The notes beneath the pieces are model-generated. The model was not told where the DNA came from. It saw only the letters and a program-made list of their open reading frames with translations, and did no database searches. Positions 25,000-32,832 of a stretch of DNA of 38,131 nt are shown in pieces. The translations under genes were made by a program, and so were the position numbers. Source of the stretch: XYB2-FULL-45-11 sp964355525 (lineage in GTDB: Bacteria; Patescibacteriota; Patescibacteriia; UBA9934; GWF2-40-263); contig CAYHDY010000006.1 in NCBI GenBank assembly GCA_964355525.1, positions 1 to 38,131 on the forward strand, written 5' to 3'. Within the stretch, counting starts at the first letter, position 1. Every line of letters starts with the position of its first letter.

Positions 25000-26259
25000 A
25001 TGCCTGAAGAAATTTATATTGGACTTGATGTTGGTTCTTGCGCGGTTCGCGTTGCGGTCGGGAAATCTGTTCCGTCTGCGGACGGCAAAGAACAAATTCA
25101 TATTATCGGGGCGGTGGAAGTTCCATCGTCCGGTATTCATAAAGGAACCGTCACCAACTTGGAGGACGCAGTTTCTTCGGTTTCTCGAGCGCTTGAACAG
25201 GCAGAACGCATTACAGGCCTTCCGCTGAATCGTGCTTGGGTTGGAATCAGCGGCAGTCACATTATCTCGCAAGAATCTCGCGGGGTGATCGGTGTCGGTC
25301 GTACGGATGGAGAAATTCGCGAGGAAGACGTTGAACGTTCAATCGAAGCGGCTCGTACCGTTGCGACGCCGACGAATTACGAGATCATTCATGTCATTCC
25401 GAAGAGTTTTATTGTTGATGGACAACGCGGCGTAAAAGATCCGGTGGGGATGAACGGAATTCGACTCGAAGTCGATGCCCTTATCATTCAGGGATTGGGT
25501 TCTCAAATTAAAAATCTGACAAAAGCGGTTTATCGCACAGGTCTTGATATTGAGGATTTGGTTTTCTCGATTCTCGCAACGGCAGAGGCTGTTGTCTCTG
25601 AGCGTCAAAAAGAACTTGGTGTTTGCGTTGTGAACATCGGCACTTCGACAACAAGTCTTGTTGTATATGAAGAAGGGGATATTTTGCACACGGCGGTTAT
25701 GCCGATCGGTTCAGATCACATCACATCAGATCTTGCGATCGGACTCAAAACGCAGATTGATGTTGCGGAACAAGTGAAACTTCGCTATGCGTCTTGTTTG
25801 CCGGAAGAAATCAGTAAAAAAGATGAAATCAATCTTGCGGAACTCGGTGCTCTTGAAGATGAATTCGTCGGCCGAAAGTTTGTGGCGGATATTACAGAAG
25901 CACGTGTTCTCGAGATTTTTGAACATGTTGACCGTGAATTGCAGAAAGTAGACCGTTCCGGCATGCTTCCGGCCGGTGTCATTCTTACCGGCGGAGGATC
26001 TAAACTTCACGGAATGCTTGAAACAGCGAAAACAACGCTTCGTTTACCCATTTCACTCGGCACTCCGATCGGCGTTTCTTCCGTCATTGATCGCATCAGC
26101 GATCCTTCGATGAGCACAGCAATCGGTCTTGTTCTCTGGGGCCGTCATATTCGTTCCGCGGATACAGGCAAAGGATTCGGTAAAGTGATTCAAAAATTTG
26201 GAAATTTTGATAAGGTTGGAAGTGGCTTGAAAAAATTGTTCCGATCGATGAAACCATAA
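25000..26259 (+). CDS. ftsA: Cell division protein FtsA
   Basis: 419-residue actin-like ATPase that tethers FtsZ to the membrane. Visible signatures: phosphate-1 YIGLDVGSCAVRVAVG (residues 6-20), phosphate-2 VVNIGTSTTSLVVYEEG, adenosine motif VILTGGGSKLHG, and a C-terminal amphipathic helix GSGLKKLFRSMKP for membrane binding. The frame extends to a TTG at 24985, but the promoter geometry favours the ATG at 25000. ftsZ follows, but a terminator and a separate promoter lie between them. Confidence 0.95.
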   Translation: MPEEIYIGLDVGSCAVRVAVGKSVPSADGKEQIHIIGAVEVPSSGIHKGTVTNLEDAVSSVSRALEQAERITGLPLNRAWVGISGSHIISQESRGVIGVGRTDGEIREEDVERSIEAARTVATPTNYEIIHVIPKSFIVDGQRGVKDPVGMNGIRLEVDALIIQGLGSQIKNLTKAVYRTGLDIEDLVFSILATAEAVVSERQKELGVCVVNIGTSTTSLVVYEEGDILHTAVMPIGSDHITSDLAIGLKTQIDVAEQVKLRYASCLPEEISKKDEINLAELGALEDEFVGRKFVADITEARVLEIFEHVDRELQKVDRSGMLPAGVILTGGGSKLHGMLETAKTTLRLPISLGTPIGVSSVIDRISDPSMSTAIGLVLWGRHIRSADTGKGFGKVIQKFGNFDKVGSGLKKLFRSMKP

Positions 26260-26271
26260 TAGATTTGAAAT

Positions 26272-26304
26272 AAATCAGGATTTAAAAAGATCCTGATTTT
26301 TGTT
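26272..26304 (+). terminator. Terminator after ftsA
   Basis: 10-bp stem (26272-26281 with 26290-26299), 8-nt loop and T-rich tail. It separates the ftsA and ftsZ transcription units. Confidence 0.82.
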
Positions 26305-26344
26305 TTGCAAGTATTTATTTATCCCCACCCCTTTACAAAACTTC

Positions 26345-26372
26345 TTGACTTGCTTTGGCACAATGCTAAAGT
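26345..26372 (+). promoter_or_regulatory. Promoter of ftsZ
   Basis: TTGACT at 26345-26350, a 16-nt spacer, and TAAAGT at 26367-26372 preceded by TGC (extended -10). It gives a leader of about 90 nt containing two perfect 7-bp hairpins (tttgctt/aagcaaa near 26383-26400 and ttgaaca/tgttcaa near 26404-26424), whose role is not evident. Confidence 0.6.
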
Positions 26373-26471
26373 GTGAATACATTTTTGCTTAATGAAGCAA
26401 AGTTTGAACAACTGACGTGTTCAACATATTTATTCACACGATCTTGTCGGTGACGATTGAATACAAAATAT

Positions 26472-27764
26472 ATGGCACAAGTAAAACCGGACATCGAAAC
26501 GTTTGCGAAGATCAAGGTTGTTGGAATCGGGGGTGGCGGCGGCGCTGCAGTAAACCGTATGATCTCGGACAACATCAAAGGTGTTGAGTTTATTGTCGTC
26601 AATACGGATGTTCAAGCATTGAATCAAAATTTATCACCCATCAAAATTGCAATCGGTAAAACAATCACACGCGGTCTCGGAGCTGGAATGAATCCGGAAG
26701 TCGGATCGCGCGCAGCGGAAGAAACGCAAAATGAAATTCGCGAGGCTCTCGTCGGATCTGACATGGTATTTCTTACATGTGGTCTCGGGGGTGGAACGGG
26801 AACGGGAGCAATTCCGGAAGTGGCAAAACTCGCAAAGGATATCGGCGCACTCACCGTCGCTGTTGTTACAAAACCGTTTACGTTCGAAGGGGCACAACGT
26901 CGTCGCATTGCGGATGAAGGATTTGAAAAATTATTGAAGTACGTCGATGCGATCATCACGATCCCGAACGATCGCGTGTTGCAGATCATCGATAAGAAAA
27001 CATCCCTGATGGATGCATTCAAAGTCGTGGATGATGTTTTGCGACAAGGTGTGCAGGGAATCGCCGAGCTCATTACTGTTCCGGGATTGATCAACGTAGA
27101 TTACGCTGATGTGAAAGCGATCATGGAATCGAGCGGATCGGCTCTCATGGGAATCGGTCGCGCAACAGGGGAGAATCGTGCAGTGGAAGCGGCAAAGCAG
27201 GCAATCGCAAGTCCGTTGCTCGAACTTTCTATCGACGGCGCACGCGGAATTTTGTTTACGATCAGTGGTGGAAGCGATCTCGGTATGCATGAGGTTGCGG
27301 AAGCTGCAAAGATCATCACCAGTTCGGCAGATGAAGACGCGAAAGTTATTTTCGGAGCCACGATCGATGATTCTCTCGGTGATGAAATTCGCATTACCGT
27401 TGTCGCAACCGGATTTGATTCTCGTGAGCGTCGAACAACATCACCCGGCGCGGTTGAAGTTCAGGCGCAAGGTTCTTGGTCGCCGAATGCGTTTCTTCGT
27501 GTCCGAGAAGATGAAACGGTTTTGAGAGCGACACCTCCACGACCGAAAATGAATTTTCAAGCTCCAAAGCCGGAACCGAAACGTGAGACATACACTTCTC
27601 CCACCTATGCTCCGGCACCCATGAGCGCTCCTGTGCAACAAGCACCTGTGATGATGGAAACACCGATGCGTATGCCTGTGAGACAACCCCCGCAAATTTC
27701 TCAAGCCCAAGCGCAAGAAGATGAAATCGAGATCCCAGCGTTTATCAGAAAAAAAATGATTTAA
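26472..27764 (+). CDS. ftsZ: Cell division GTPase FtsZ
   Basis: 430-residue tubulin homologue forming the Z ring. The N-terminal GIGGGGGAAVNRM, the tubulin signature GGGTGTG (106-112) and the T7-loop region are intact. A Pro/Gln-rich linker of about 100 residues leads to the conserved C-terminal peptide DEIEIPAFIRKKMI that binds FtsA. ATG 26472 is chosen over the in-frame TTG at 26457, which would add five residues with no support. Confidence 0.97.
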   Translation: MAQVKPDIETFAKIKVVGIGGGGGAAVNRMISDNIKGVEFIVVNTDVQALNQNLSPIKIAIGKTITRGLGAGMNPEVGSRAAEETQNEIREALVGSDMVFLTCGLGGGTGTGAIPEVAKLAKDIGALTVAVVTKPFTFEGAQRRRIADEGFEKLLKYVDAIITIPNDRVLQIIDKKTSLMDAFKVVDDVLRQGVQGIAELITVPGLINVDYADVKAIMESSGSALMGIGRATGENRAVEAAKQAIASPLLELSIDGARGILFTISGGSDLGMHEVAEAAKIITSSADEDAKVIFGATIDDSLGDEIRITVVATGFDSRERRTTSPGAVEVQAQGSWSPNAFLRVREDETVLRATPPRPKMNFQAPKPEPKRETYTSPTYAPAPMSAPVQQAPVMMETPMRMPVRQPPQISQAQAQEDEIEIPAFIRKKMI

Positions 27765-27771
27765 TCGTGGT

Positions 27772-27806
27772 CACCCATGTTCATATGAATATGGGTGTTT
27801 CGTTTT
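27772..27806 (+). terminator. Terminator after ftsZ
   Basis: Near-perfect palindrome (27772-27797, stem cacccat/atgggtg) followed by a T-rich tail. It overlaps the region where the nrdR -35 would be. Confidence 0.65.
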
Positions 27807-27814
27807 AAGTGTTG

Positions 27815-27820
27815 TATAAT
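27815..27820 (+). promoter_or_regulatory. -10 element of nrdR (near-leaderless mRNA)
   Basis: Consensus TATAAT preceded by TG. No good -35 is seen. The predicted start is near 27827, only about 3 nt before the ATG, so the mRNA would be essentially leaderless. Confidence 0.6.
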
Positions 27821-27829
27821 CTCTGCATT

Positions 27830-28312
27830 ATGTTCTGTGCTGTTTGCAATCATAAAGATACAAAAGTGATCGATTCGCGCATTTCGACAGACGGTGCGAG
27901 TGTGCGTCGTCGTCGCGAGTGTGAGAAATGCGGTTTTCGATTTTCCACGCTTGAGGAATTGGAACTTTTAGATTTGACGGTGGTGAAACGCGATGGACGT
28001 CGGGAAAGTTATTCGCGCGAGAAAATGGTGCGCGGACTTGAGAAAGCTCTTGAGAAACGTCCATACACGGATCAGGATTTTCAAAGCTTGGTTCATAAAA
28101 TCGAACGCAGCATTCAAAAAAAGACGCATGGTCAAATCACAACGGCTGAGCTTGGTGATATCGTCATGACACATTTGAAAACGTTCGATAAAATCGCCTA
28201 CATTCGATTTGCTTCGGTGTATCGATCGTTCGAAGATGTAAAAACATTTGAACGCGAACTAAACAAATTGATTGGGAAATCCTCATCTCGTAAAAAGTCT
28301 ACAAAAATATGA
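27830..28312 (+). CDS. nrdR: Transcriptional repressor NrdR
   Basis: 160-residue regulator of ribonucleotide reductase genes that senses (d)ATP. A zinc ribbon with C3, C6, C31 and C34 (CAVC, CEKC) is followed by an ATP-cone (about 48-138, VVKRDGRRESYSREKMVRGL). Start ATG 27830 is set by the conserved MFCAVC start, although the frame opens earlier. Four-base overlap (ATGA) with the protease gene. No reductase gene is in this window. Confidence 0.95.
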   Translation: MFCAVCNHKDTKVIDSRISTDGASVRRRRECEKCGFRFSTLEELELLDLTVVKRDGRRESYSREKMVRGLEKALEKRPYTDQDFQSLVHKIERSIQKKTHGQITTAELGDIVMTHLKTFDKIAYIRFASVYRSFEDVKTFERELNKLIGKSSSRKKSTKI

Positions 28313-29514
28313 AATTTACCCGTTTGATTTTGTTTTGCGCGATTCTTTCACTCGTCTTTGGTGGAATCGGTTCGTGGTTTGGTTCTCAATTATCATTGCA
28401 GATCGCAAAAACGTTTCCGCGCTTCGAGTCCAAACCGTCTGCAACGATTGTGAGTTTGATTGAAGAAGAAAGTGCAACGATGGATGTAGTCGCACATGTA
28501 ACGCCGGCGGTCGTCAGTGTCATTGCTCGAAAACCGCGTGGAGAATTTTTGCACGATCGAACATTGTCACAAGTGAATCCGGATTTGGTGTTCGGAAATG
28601 ATTCGCTGAGCGACACGCAAGCAAAAGAACTTGTAGATGTTTCAAGCGGCACGGGATTTTTTGTGACCGAGGATGGATACATCCTTACGAATCGTCATGT
28701 GATCGATGTACCGAGTCCGAAATTATTTGTGGTTACAAACGAAGGAAAAGAATTGAACGCAACGCTTGTTGATACGGATCCGATTCTCGACATCGCCATT
28801 TTGCGCGTGGAGGGGAATGGATATCCGATCGTGGATCTCGGTGATTCTGACAAAATACGCATCGGACAAACAGCGATTGCTATTGGAAATACACTTTCCG
28901 AATTTCGCAATACGGTTACAAAAGGTGTCGTCTCCGGAATCAATCGACATGTGACAGCCGGTGTTTCGATGAATGGATCAGAAGTAATCGAGAAAGCGAT
29001 TCAGACAGATGCTGCGATCAATCCCGGAAATTCCGGCGGGCCGCTCATTAATTTGCTGGGAGAAGTTGTCGGAATAAATACGGCGGTGAGTATCGATGGA
29101 CAAGCGGTGGCATTTGCGATTCCCATCAATCAAGCAAAGCGTGCGATCGAAGATGTGAAAAAAAACGGACGCATTGTACGTCCGTGGTTTGGAGTGCATT
29201 ACGTTTTGGTCGAATGGGATCAAGTGAAGCCGCCATCGCCAATCTCGTTTAAACTCGGGGCTCTTCTTACGAAAGGACATGTCGCGCAAGAACAAGCAGT
29301 GGTAAAAAATGGTCCCGCGGATAAAGCGGGATTGAAAGAAGGAGACATTCTTCTTTCAATCGATGGAACATTTTTAACGCAAGGAAACGCCATCGCCGAA
29401 CTGATTTCCCCACATCGCCCAAATGATCAAATAAAAATTTTGGTTCTCCGCGACGGGAAAACATTTGAGACCGTTGTGACACTTGGGGATGTGGAACAGC
29501 TAAACGGGAAGTAG
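28309..29514 (+). CDS. HtrA/DegP-type serine protease with one PDZ domain
   Basis: 401 residues. An N-terminal membrane anchor (about 5-27) is followed by a trypsin-like domain with the full triad H130 (LTNRHV), D161 (PILDIAIL) and S242 (GNSGGPL). A single PDZ domain occupies about 300-395 (VVKNGPADKAGLKEGDILLSIDG). It is likely an envelope protein-quality protease facing outward. The long insert HDRTLSQVNPDLVFGND before the protease core is within normal variation. It ends at the start of the 29-nt-arm inverted repeat. Confidence 0.94.
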   Translation: MKFTRLILFCAILSLVFGGIGSWFGSQLSLQIAKTFPRFESKPSATIVSLIEEESATMDVVAHVTPAVVSVIARKPRGEFLHDRTLSQVNPDLVFGNDSLSDTQAKELVDVSSGTGFFVTEDGYILTNRHVIDVPSPKLFVVTNEGKELNATLVDTDPILDIAILRVEGNGYPIVDLGDSDKIRIGQTAIAIGNTLSEFRNTVTKGVVSGINRHVTAGVSMNGSEVIEKAIQTDAAINPGNSGGPLINLLGEVVGINTAVSIDGQAVAFAIPINQAKRAIEDVKKNGRIVRPWFGVHYVLVEWDQVKPPSPISFKLGALLTKGHVAQEQAVVKNGPADKAGLKEGDILLSIDGTFLTQGNAIAELISPHRPNDQIKILVLRDGKTFETVVTLGDVEQLNGK

Positions 29515-29620
29515 TTCGCAGTTTGTAGTTGGTAGTTTGGAAAAATGAACAGCTTCTTTTGTGTCAATTTAAAAAACTTTAATTTTAGACCCTAACTACG
29601 AACTGCTAACTACGAACTAC
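29511..29620. repeat. Intergenic inverted repeat, 29-nt arms made of ~7-nt units (second element)
   Basis: Arms 29511-29539 and 29592-29620 match as reverse complements in 24 of 29 positions, around a 52-nt AT-rich loop. The right arm is a clear tandem of 7-mers such as agttcgt and agttagc read on the minus strand. The left arm includes the stop codon of the protease gene and the right arm ends 12 nt before the pyruvate kinase ATG. Geometry matches 5427-5538. Confidence 0.8.
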
Positions 29621-29632
29621 TTTCATTCAAAT

Positions 29633-31126
29633 ATGAAACGCACAAAAATAATCTGCACGATCGGTCCTGCGAGTTCAAAAGAATCGATTCTCAAATCCAT
29701 GATGCGTGCCGGCCTCGACGTTGCACGATTAAATTTTTCGCACGGCACGCATGCAGGTCACGCGAAACTTGTTCGTCTCGTTCGTCGCACAGCCGCGAGT
29801 CTCGGAAAAACTGTTGCGATCATCGGTGATCTTCAGGGGCCAAAAATTCGGTTGGGTGTTTTGCCGGAATCCGGCATCTCGATTCCAACCGGTTCAACCG
29901 TTCAATTTTCAACCGAATCAAAACTCCCTCTCCCGTCGCGGGAGAGGGCTGGGGAGAGGGGTTTCGTCGTTCTTCCCGTAACGTACGTGAATCTCCATAA
30001 AGATGTGAAAGTCGGACATCGCATGATGATCGACGACGGAATTCTCGAAGCGGTTGTCACGAACATCAGTGGACGAACAATCACAGCGACCATGAAAAAC
30101 GGTGGAACAGTCACATCGCACAAAGGAATGAATTTTCCGGATTCAACGCTTCGTGTTTCTTCGCTCACAGAAAAAGATCGCGACGATGTGAAATTCGGTG
30201 TCGCACAAGGTGTTGATTGGCTCGCGTTATCATTCGTGACTTCGGCGGATGATGTGAAATTGCTTCGTCGATTGATTTCCGCCAGAGGCGGATCCGCCTC
30301 TGGCGGAAAACAAGCAGCGAAACCAAATCAAGTTCTTCCTCGCATCATCGTCAAAATTGAAAAGCATGAAGCGATCGATCACTTTGATGAGATTCTCGCG
30401 GCGACGGATGCGGTGATGGTTGCACGCGGAGATCTTGGTGTAGAAATTCCTGCGGAAGAAGTTCCAATTCGTCAAAAAGAAATGATCGAGAAGTGTCGCA
30501 TGGCGGGGAAGCCTGTTGTGGTTGCTACGCAGATGCTTGATTCGATGATGCGCAATCCGCGACCGACGCGCGCGGAAGTTTCGGATGTTGCGAATGCTGT
30601 TTGTGATCACACAGATGGGGTGATGTTGTCCGGCGAATCGGCAAGCGGAAAATTTCCACTCGCGGCTGTGAAGATGATGGTGCAGATTGTTGTTGAAACG
30701 GAAGTGTCGAAATTTGATGACGTCGATAGCGGAGGAGGGGACCAAAGGAAACCAAAGGTGACCAAAGGAAACCAAGGTGAATCGGATCGTGGTGCATCGA
30801 TCGCGAATGCATTGAAATTGCTTGCCGCACAAAAATTCATCGACGGTGTTCTCGCATCGCAAGAACTTGCGCCGTGGTCGGAAACGGTTTTGCACGAACA
30901 TCCCGAGGTTTCGCTTTTTCTCGCCGTGCCGAATAAACAACTCGCGCAACAGACTGTGTTGCGATGGGGAGTTGTTCCGTTTGTTTTGAAAAACGCGAAT
31001 GAGAAAACGTTTGTGAAGCGTGCACTTGTCGAATTGAAAAAACGAAAACTCATAAAGAAGGGGATGAAACTTGCTGTCGTCATGGGCGGCACACACGGAG
31101 AGGGATTCGATCGCGTGATTGTCTAA
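29633..31126 (+). CDS. pyk: Pyruvate kinase with in-frame inserted elements
   Basis: 497 residues; makes pyruvate and ATP from phosphoenolpyruvate and ADP in glycolysis. Core motifs are intact: TKIICTIGPASS, ARLNFSHG, MVARGDLGVEIP with VPIRQKEMI, and ATQMLDSM. Three stretches look inserted: about residues 98-110 (29926-29961 palindrome), 215-226 (30276-30309, perfect 34-bp palindrome) and 370-383 (30741-30780, four 10-bp tandem units). Each keeps the frame and sits between conserved blocks, plausibly in surface loops. No SD before the ATG. Own terminator at 31141. Confidence 0.95.
   Translation: MKRTKIICTIGPASSKESILKSMMRAGLDVARLNFSHGTHAGHAKLVRLVRRTAASLGKTVAIIGDLQGPKIRLGVLPESGISIPTGSTVQFSTESKLPLPSRERAGERGFVVLPVTYVNLHKDVKVGHRMMIDDGILEAVVTNISGRTITATMKNGGTVTSHKGMNFPDSTLRVSSLTEKDRDDVKFGVAQGVDWLALSFVTSADDVKLLRRLISARGGSASGGKQAAKPNQVLPRIIVKIEKHEAIDHFDEILAATDAVMVARGDLGVEIPAEEVPIRQKEMIEKCRMAGKPVVVATQMLDSMMRNPRPTRAEVSDVANAVCDHTDGVMLSGESASGKFPLAAVKMMVQIVVETEVSKFDDVDSGGGDQRKPKVTKGNQGESDRGASIANALKLLAAQKFIDGVLASQELAPWSETVLHEHPEVSLFLAVPNKQLAQQTVLRWGVVPFVLKNANEKTFVKRALVELKKRKLIKKGMKLAVVMGGTHGEGFDRVIV
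29926..29961. repeat. Palindromic element inside pyk (site 1)
   Basis: 10-bp perfect stem ccctctcccg / cgggagaggg with a 3-nt loop (29926-29948), followed by a G-rich tail to about 29961. It codes LPSRERAGERG, a peptide typical of translated palindromic repeats. Confidence 0.8.
30276..30309. repeat. Perfect 34-bp palindrome inside pyk (site 2)
   Basis: Exact self-complementary sequence centred on ggatcc, with arms of 17 nt (tttccgccagaggcgga and its complement). It codes ISARGGSASGGK in frame. Confidence 0.9.
30741..30780 (+). repeat. 4 x 10-bp tandem repeat inside pyk (site 3)
   Basis: Four consecutive decamers related to accaaaggaa, the last with one base missing. Codes a basic hydrophilic stretch (RKPKVTKGNQGE) between conserved segments. 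Confidence 0.8.
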
Positions 31127-31140
31127 CAATCCATAAAACA

Positions 31141-31169
31141 AGCGTATCTGAACAAGATACGCTTTTTTT
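31141..31169 (+). terminator. Terminator after pyk
   Basis: Perfect 9-bp stem agcgtatct / agatacgct, 5-nt loop and seven T residues. Confidence 0.92.
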
Positions 31170-31181
31170 ATGTACAAATCA

Positions 31182-31210
31182 TTGACAAAACCGCAAAATC
31201 ATGCTATTCT
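31182..31210 (+). promoter_or_regulatory. Strong promoter of the accessory cluster
   Basis: Consensus TTGACA at 31182-31187, a 17-nt spacer and TATTCT at 31205-31210. Predicted start near 31217 puts the leader hairpin at 31218-31238 at the very 5' end of the mRNA. Confidence 0.85.
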
Positions 31211-31217
31211 CACCCGT

Positions 31218-31238
31218 CGTGAATGAGAGTCATTTGCG
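31218..31238 (+). promoter_or_regulatory. 5' leader hairpin C (first of three related hairpins)
   Basis: 9-bp stem (31218-31226 with 31230-31238, two G-U pairs) and 3-nt loop at the predicted mRNA 5' end, followed by an A-run after tgcgc. The tail matches those of hairpins A (31754) and B (32771). Confidence 0.55.
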
Positions 31239-31267
31239 CAAAAAATCCTTTTGTTTCGAGGTGTTTC

Positions 31268-31738
31268 ATGGCGGATATTTTGGAAGTGGGAGGTTCGAAT
31301 CGAACGTTTCCCGGAGGCGATCTGAGTAATTTTACCGCGCATGCGTTCATCTTCGATGATGTCGCGTGTGCATCGATGGAAGGACTTGTTCAATCGTTCA
31401 AGATCGAAAACATCGATGAACAAATCGAAGTTTGCGGACTTGTCGGCGGAAGGGCAAAGAGACGCGGAGCAACGCGCAATGAAATTTGGCAATCCACGCA
31501 AATCTTGTGGTGGCGCGGTAAGCCAATGGATCGGCACGGTCAAACGTTTCAAGATCTGCTCGATCGTGCGTTCGATGCGCTCGCGACCAATTCAGATTTT
31601 CTCGTCGCGCTTCGTGCGACAGGCGATGCAATGCTTGTCCACTCAATCGGTTGTTCCGATCCGACAAAGACGGTTCTGACTGAGCACGAGTTCTGTGATC
31701 GTCTCACGACACTGCGAGATCGATTGTGTCGTGACTGA
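31268..31738 (+). CDS. NADAR/YbiA-like protein
   Basis: 156 residues. The pattern LSNFTAHAFIFDD, then SMEGLVQSFK, GGRAKRRG, and a C-terminal RATGDAMLVHSIG followed by LTEHEFCDRLTTLRDRL fits the NADAR/YbiA (DUF1768) superfamily. Members cleave N-glycosidic bonds to ribose phosphates, and some reverse nucleic-acid ADP-ribosylation. The Glu in SMEG occupies the position of the conserved Glu in family members. ATG 31268 follows an SD (gaggtg, 31258-31263). An in-frame ATG at 31223 is rejected because it lies within the leader hairpin. Family assigned by pattern only. Confidence 0.6.
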   Translation: MADILEVGGSNRTFPGGDLSNFTAHAFIFDDVACASMEGLVQSFKIENIDEQIEVCGLVGGRAKRRGATRNEIWQSTQILWWRGKPMDRHGQTFQDLLDRAFDALATNSDFLVALRATGDAMLVHSIGCSDPTKTVLTEHEFCDRLTTLRDRLCRD

Positions 31739-31753
31739 CGGTATCCGTTCGAA

Positions 31754-31782
31754 GTGCGGCCGGTCATGGTGATTGGTTGCGC
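31754..31782 (+). promoter_or_regulatory. Leader hairpin A upstream of the double-thioredoxin gene
   Basis: Left arm 31754-31767 and right arm 31769-31782 can pair at all 14 positions when G-U is allowed (in RNA the innermost pairs open to form the loop). It is followed by an A-run and then the SD. Homologous to hairpin B, with differences that keep pairing. Confidence 0.65.
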
Positions 31783-31803
31783 AAAAATCACACAAACGTT
31801 TTC

Positions 31804-31809
31804 AGGAGG
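31804..31809 (+). promoter_or_regulatory. Strong ribosome binding site AGGAGG
   Basis: Full AGGAGG 4 nt before the ATG at 31814. It decides this start over the open frame back to 31754 and contrasts with the SD-less genes of the first 31 kb. Confidence 0.85.
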
Positions 31810-31813
31810 TTCC

Positions 31814-32734
31814 ATGCGTCTGCTCATCCTGTGTGTCCTTGCGTTCGTCGCGTCGTGCGGCGGACAAGAGATTCTCGATTCTGCTTCGACTCACGTTGGA
31901 TCGAAGAATGTCTGGAAGGTCTACCACGATCCGGTAAAGTTCCGGCAGGCGAATGCACGCGCGACGCTGCAAGGGAAGATCTCGGTCGTCATGATCGGAT
32001 CGACCACGTGCGGGCCGTGCAAGTCGGTGCAGGAGTGGTGGAATCAGTATCCGGTAAAAGGCGTTCGGTTTGTCGAACTCGAAATCGATGATAATGTCGA
32101 AGGGTCTTACAAGAAAGCTCTCACGACAACATATAAGTACATCCCGAAACAACAGCGTGAAGGAGCGGAGATCGATGTCGTACTTCCGCTCTGTTCGATC
32201 GAACGAAACGGAGACGTGCTCTATCAAGACGGCGGCAAACGCGATCGTGGCGGTTGTCTCGAAGCCATGCAACAGGCGCTCGAGCAGATCCGAAGCGAAC
32301 CCAAACCTCCGCTGATCGCAATGAAGTCCGTCGAATGGAAAACAGTCACGACGTCCGTGGCGTTTTGGAAAGCTGTCGAAGCTTCCAAACGGGCCATTGT
32401 CGTGTTCAGTTCACCGACGTGTGGGCCGTGTCATCACGCGATCGATTGGTGGAAGAAACAGCAAGCGCCGGCGGACGTCATGTTCATCGAGTACGCGCTC
32501 GAAAGTGACGATCATGAAAGCACGCCAGCGCTCAAGTTCGCATGGGAAGACATCGGCAAAACGGCCGATCATTTCTTCACAGACGAGAATCGCGAGAAAG
32601 GGCAAGCCGAAGCGTTTCCAATCTGCGGTCTCGTGCATCCTATCGAAGATGGCGGACATGTCCACGATGCGAACCAAGTAAGTTCGACAGGATGTACAAT
32701 TGAATTGGCAAAGGAAATCGGAATTCGGAAATAG
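31814..32734 (+). CDS. Lipoprotein with two thioredoxin-like domains
   Basis: 306 residues. A lipoprotein signal peptide ends at a lipobox VASC (C15), so the protein should be anchored outside the cytoplasmic membrane. Two thioredoxin-fold domains each carry a CGPC redox motif: STTCGPCKSVQEWW (C66-C69) and SPTCGPCHHAIDWW (C203-C206). The similar flanks show an internal duplication. Extra Cys (LPLC, GGC; FPIC, TGC) recur at matching places in both halves. The likely role is extracytoplasmic disulfide exchange; partners are unknown, though the next gene encodes a secreted Cys-rich protein. Codon use is richer in C-ending codons than in the pilus genes. Confidence 0.8.
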   Translation: MRLLILCVLAFVASCGGQEILDSASTHVGSKNVWKVYHDPVKFRQANARATLQGKISVVMIGSTTCGPCKSVQEWWNQYPVKGVRFVELEIDDNVEGSYKKALTTTYKYIPKQQREGAEIDVVLPLCSIERNGDVLYQDGGKRDRGGCLEAMQQALEQIRSEPKPPLIAMKSVEWKTVTTSVAFWKAVEASKRAIVVFSSPTCGPCHHAIDWWKKQQAPADVMFIEYALESDDHESTPALKFAWEDIGKTADHFFTDENREKGQAEAFPICGLVHPIEDGGHVHDANQVSSTGCTIELAKEIGIRK

Positions 32735-32770
32735 ATCGTAAGGGCCGGTCTTGTGCTCGCCCTCGAACAT

Positions 32771-32799
32771 GTGCAACCGGTCACGGTGATCGGTTGTGC
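32771..32799 (+). promoter_or_regulatory. Leader hairpin B upstream of the Cys-rich secreted protein gene
   Basis: Arms 32771-32784 and 32786-32799 pair at all 14 positions with G-U allowed. The same position relative to the SD (AGGAGG, 32822-32827) and strong similarity to hairpin A over about 30 nt indicate a shared leader element. Confidence 0.65.
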
Positions 32800-32832
32800 G
32801 AAAATGAATCAGGAATTTTCCAGGAGGCAATC

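Noticed and set aside
31223..31267. Longer NADAR-like protein from ATG 31223
   Set aside because: That ATG is inside the leader hairpin at the predicted mRNA 5' end and has no SD; the ATG at 31268 has one.
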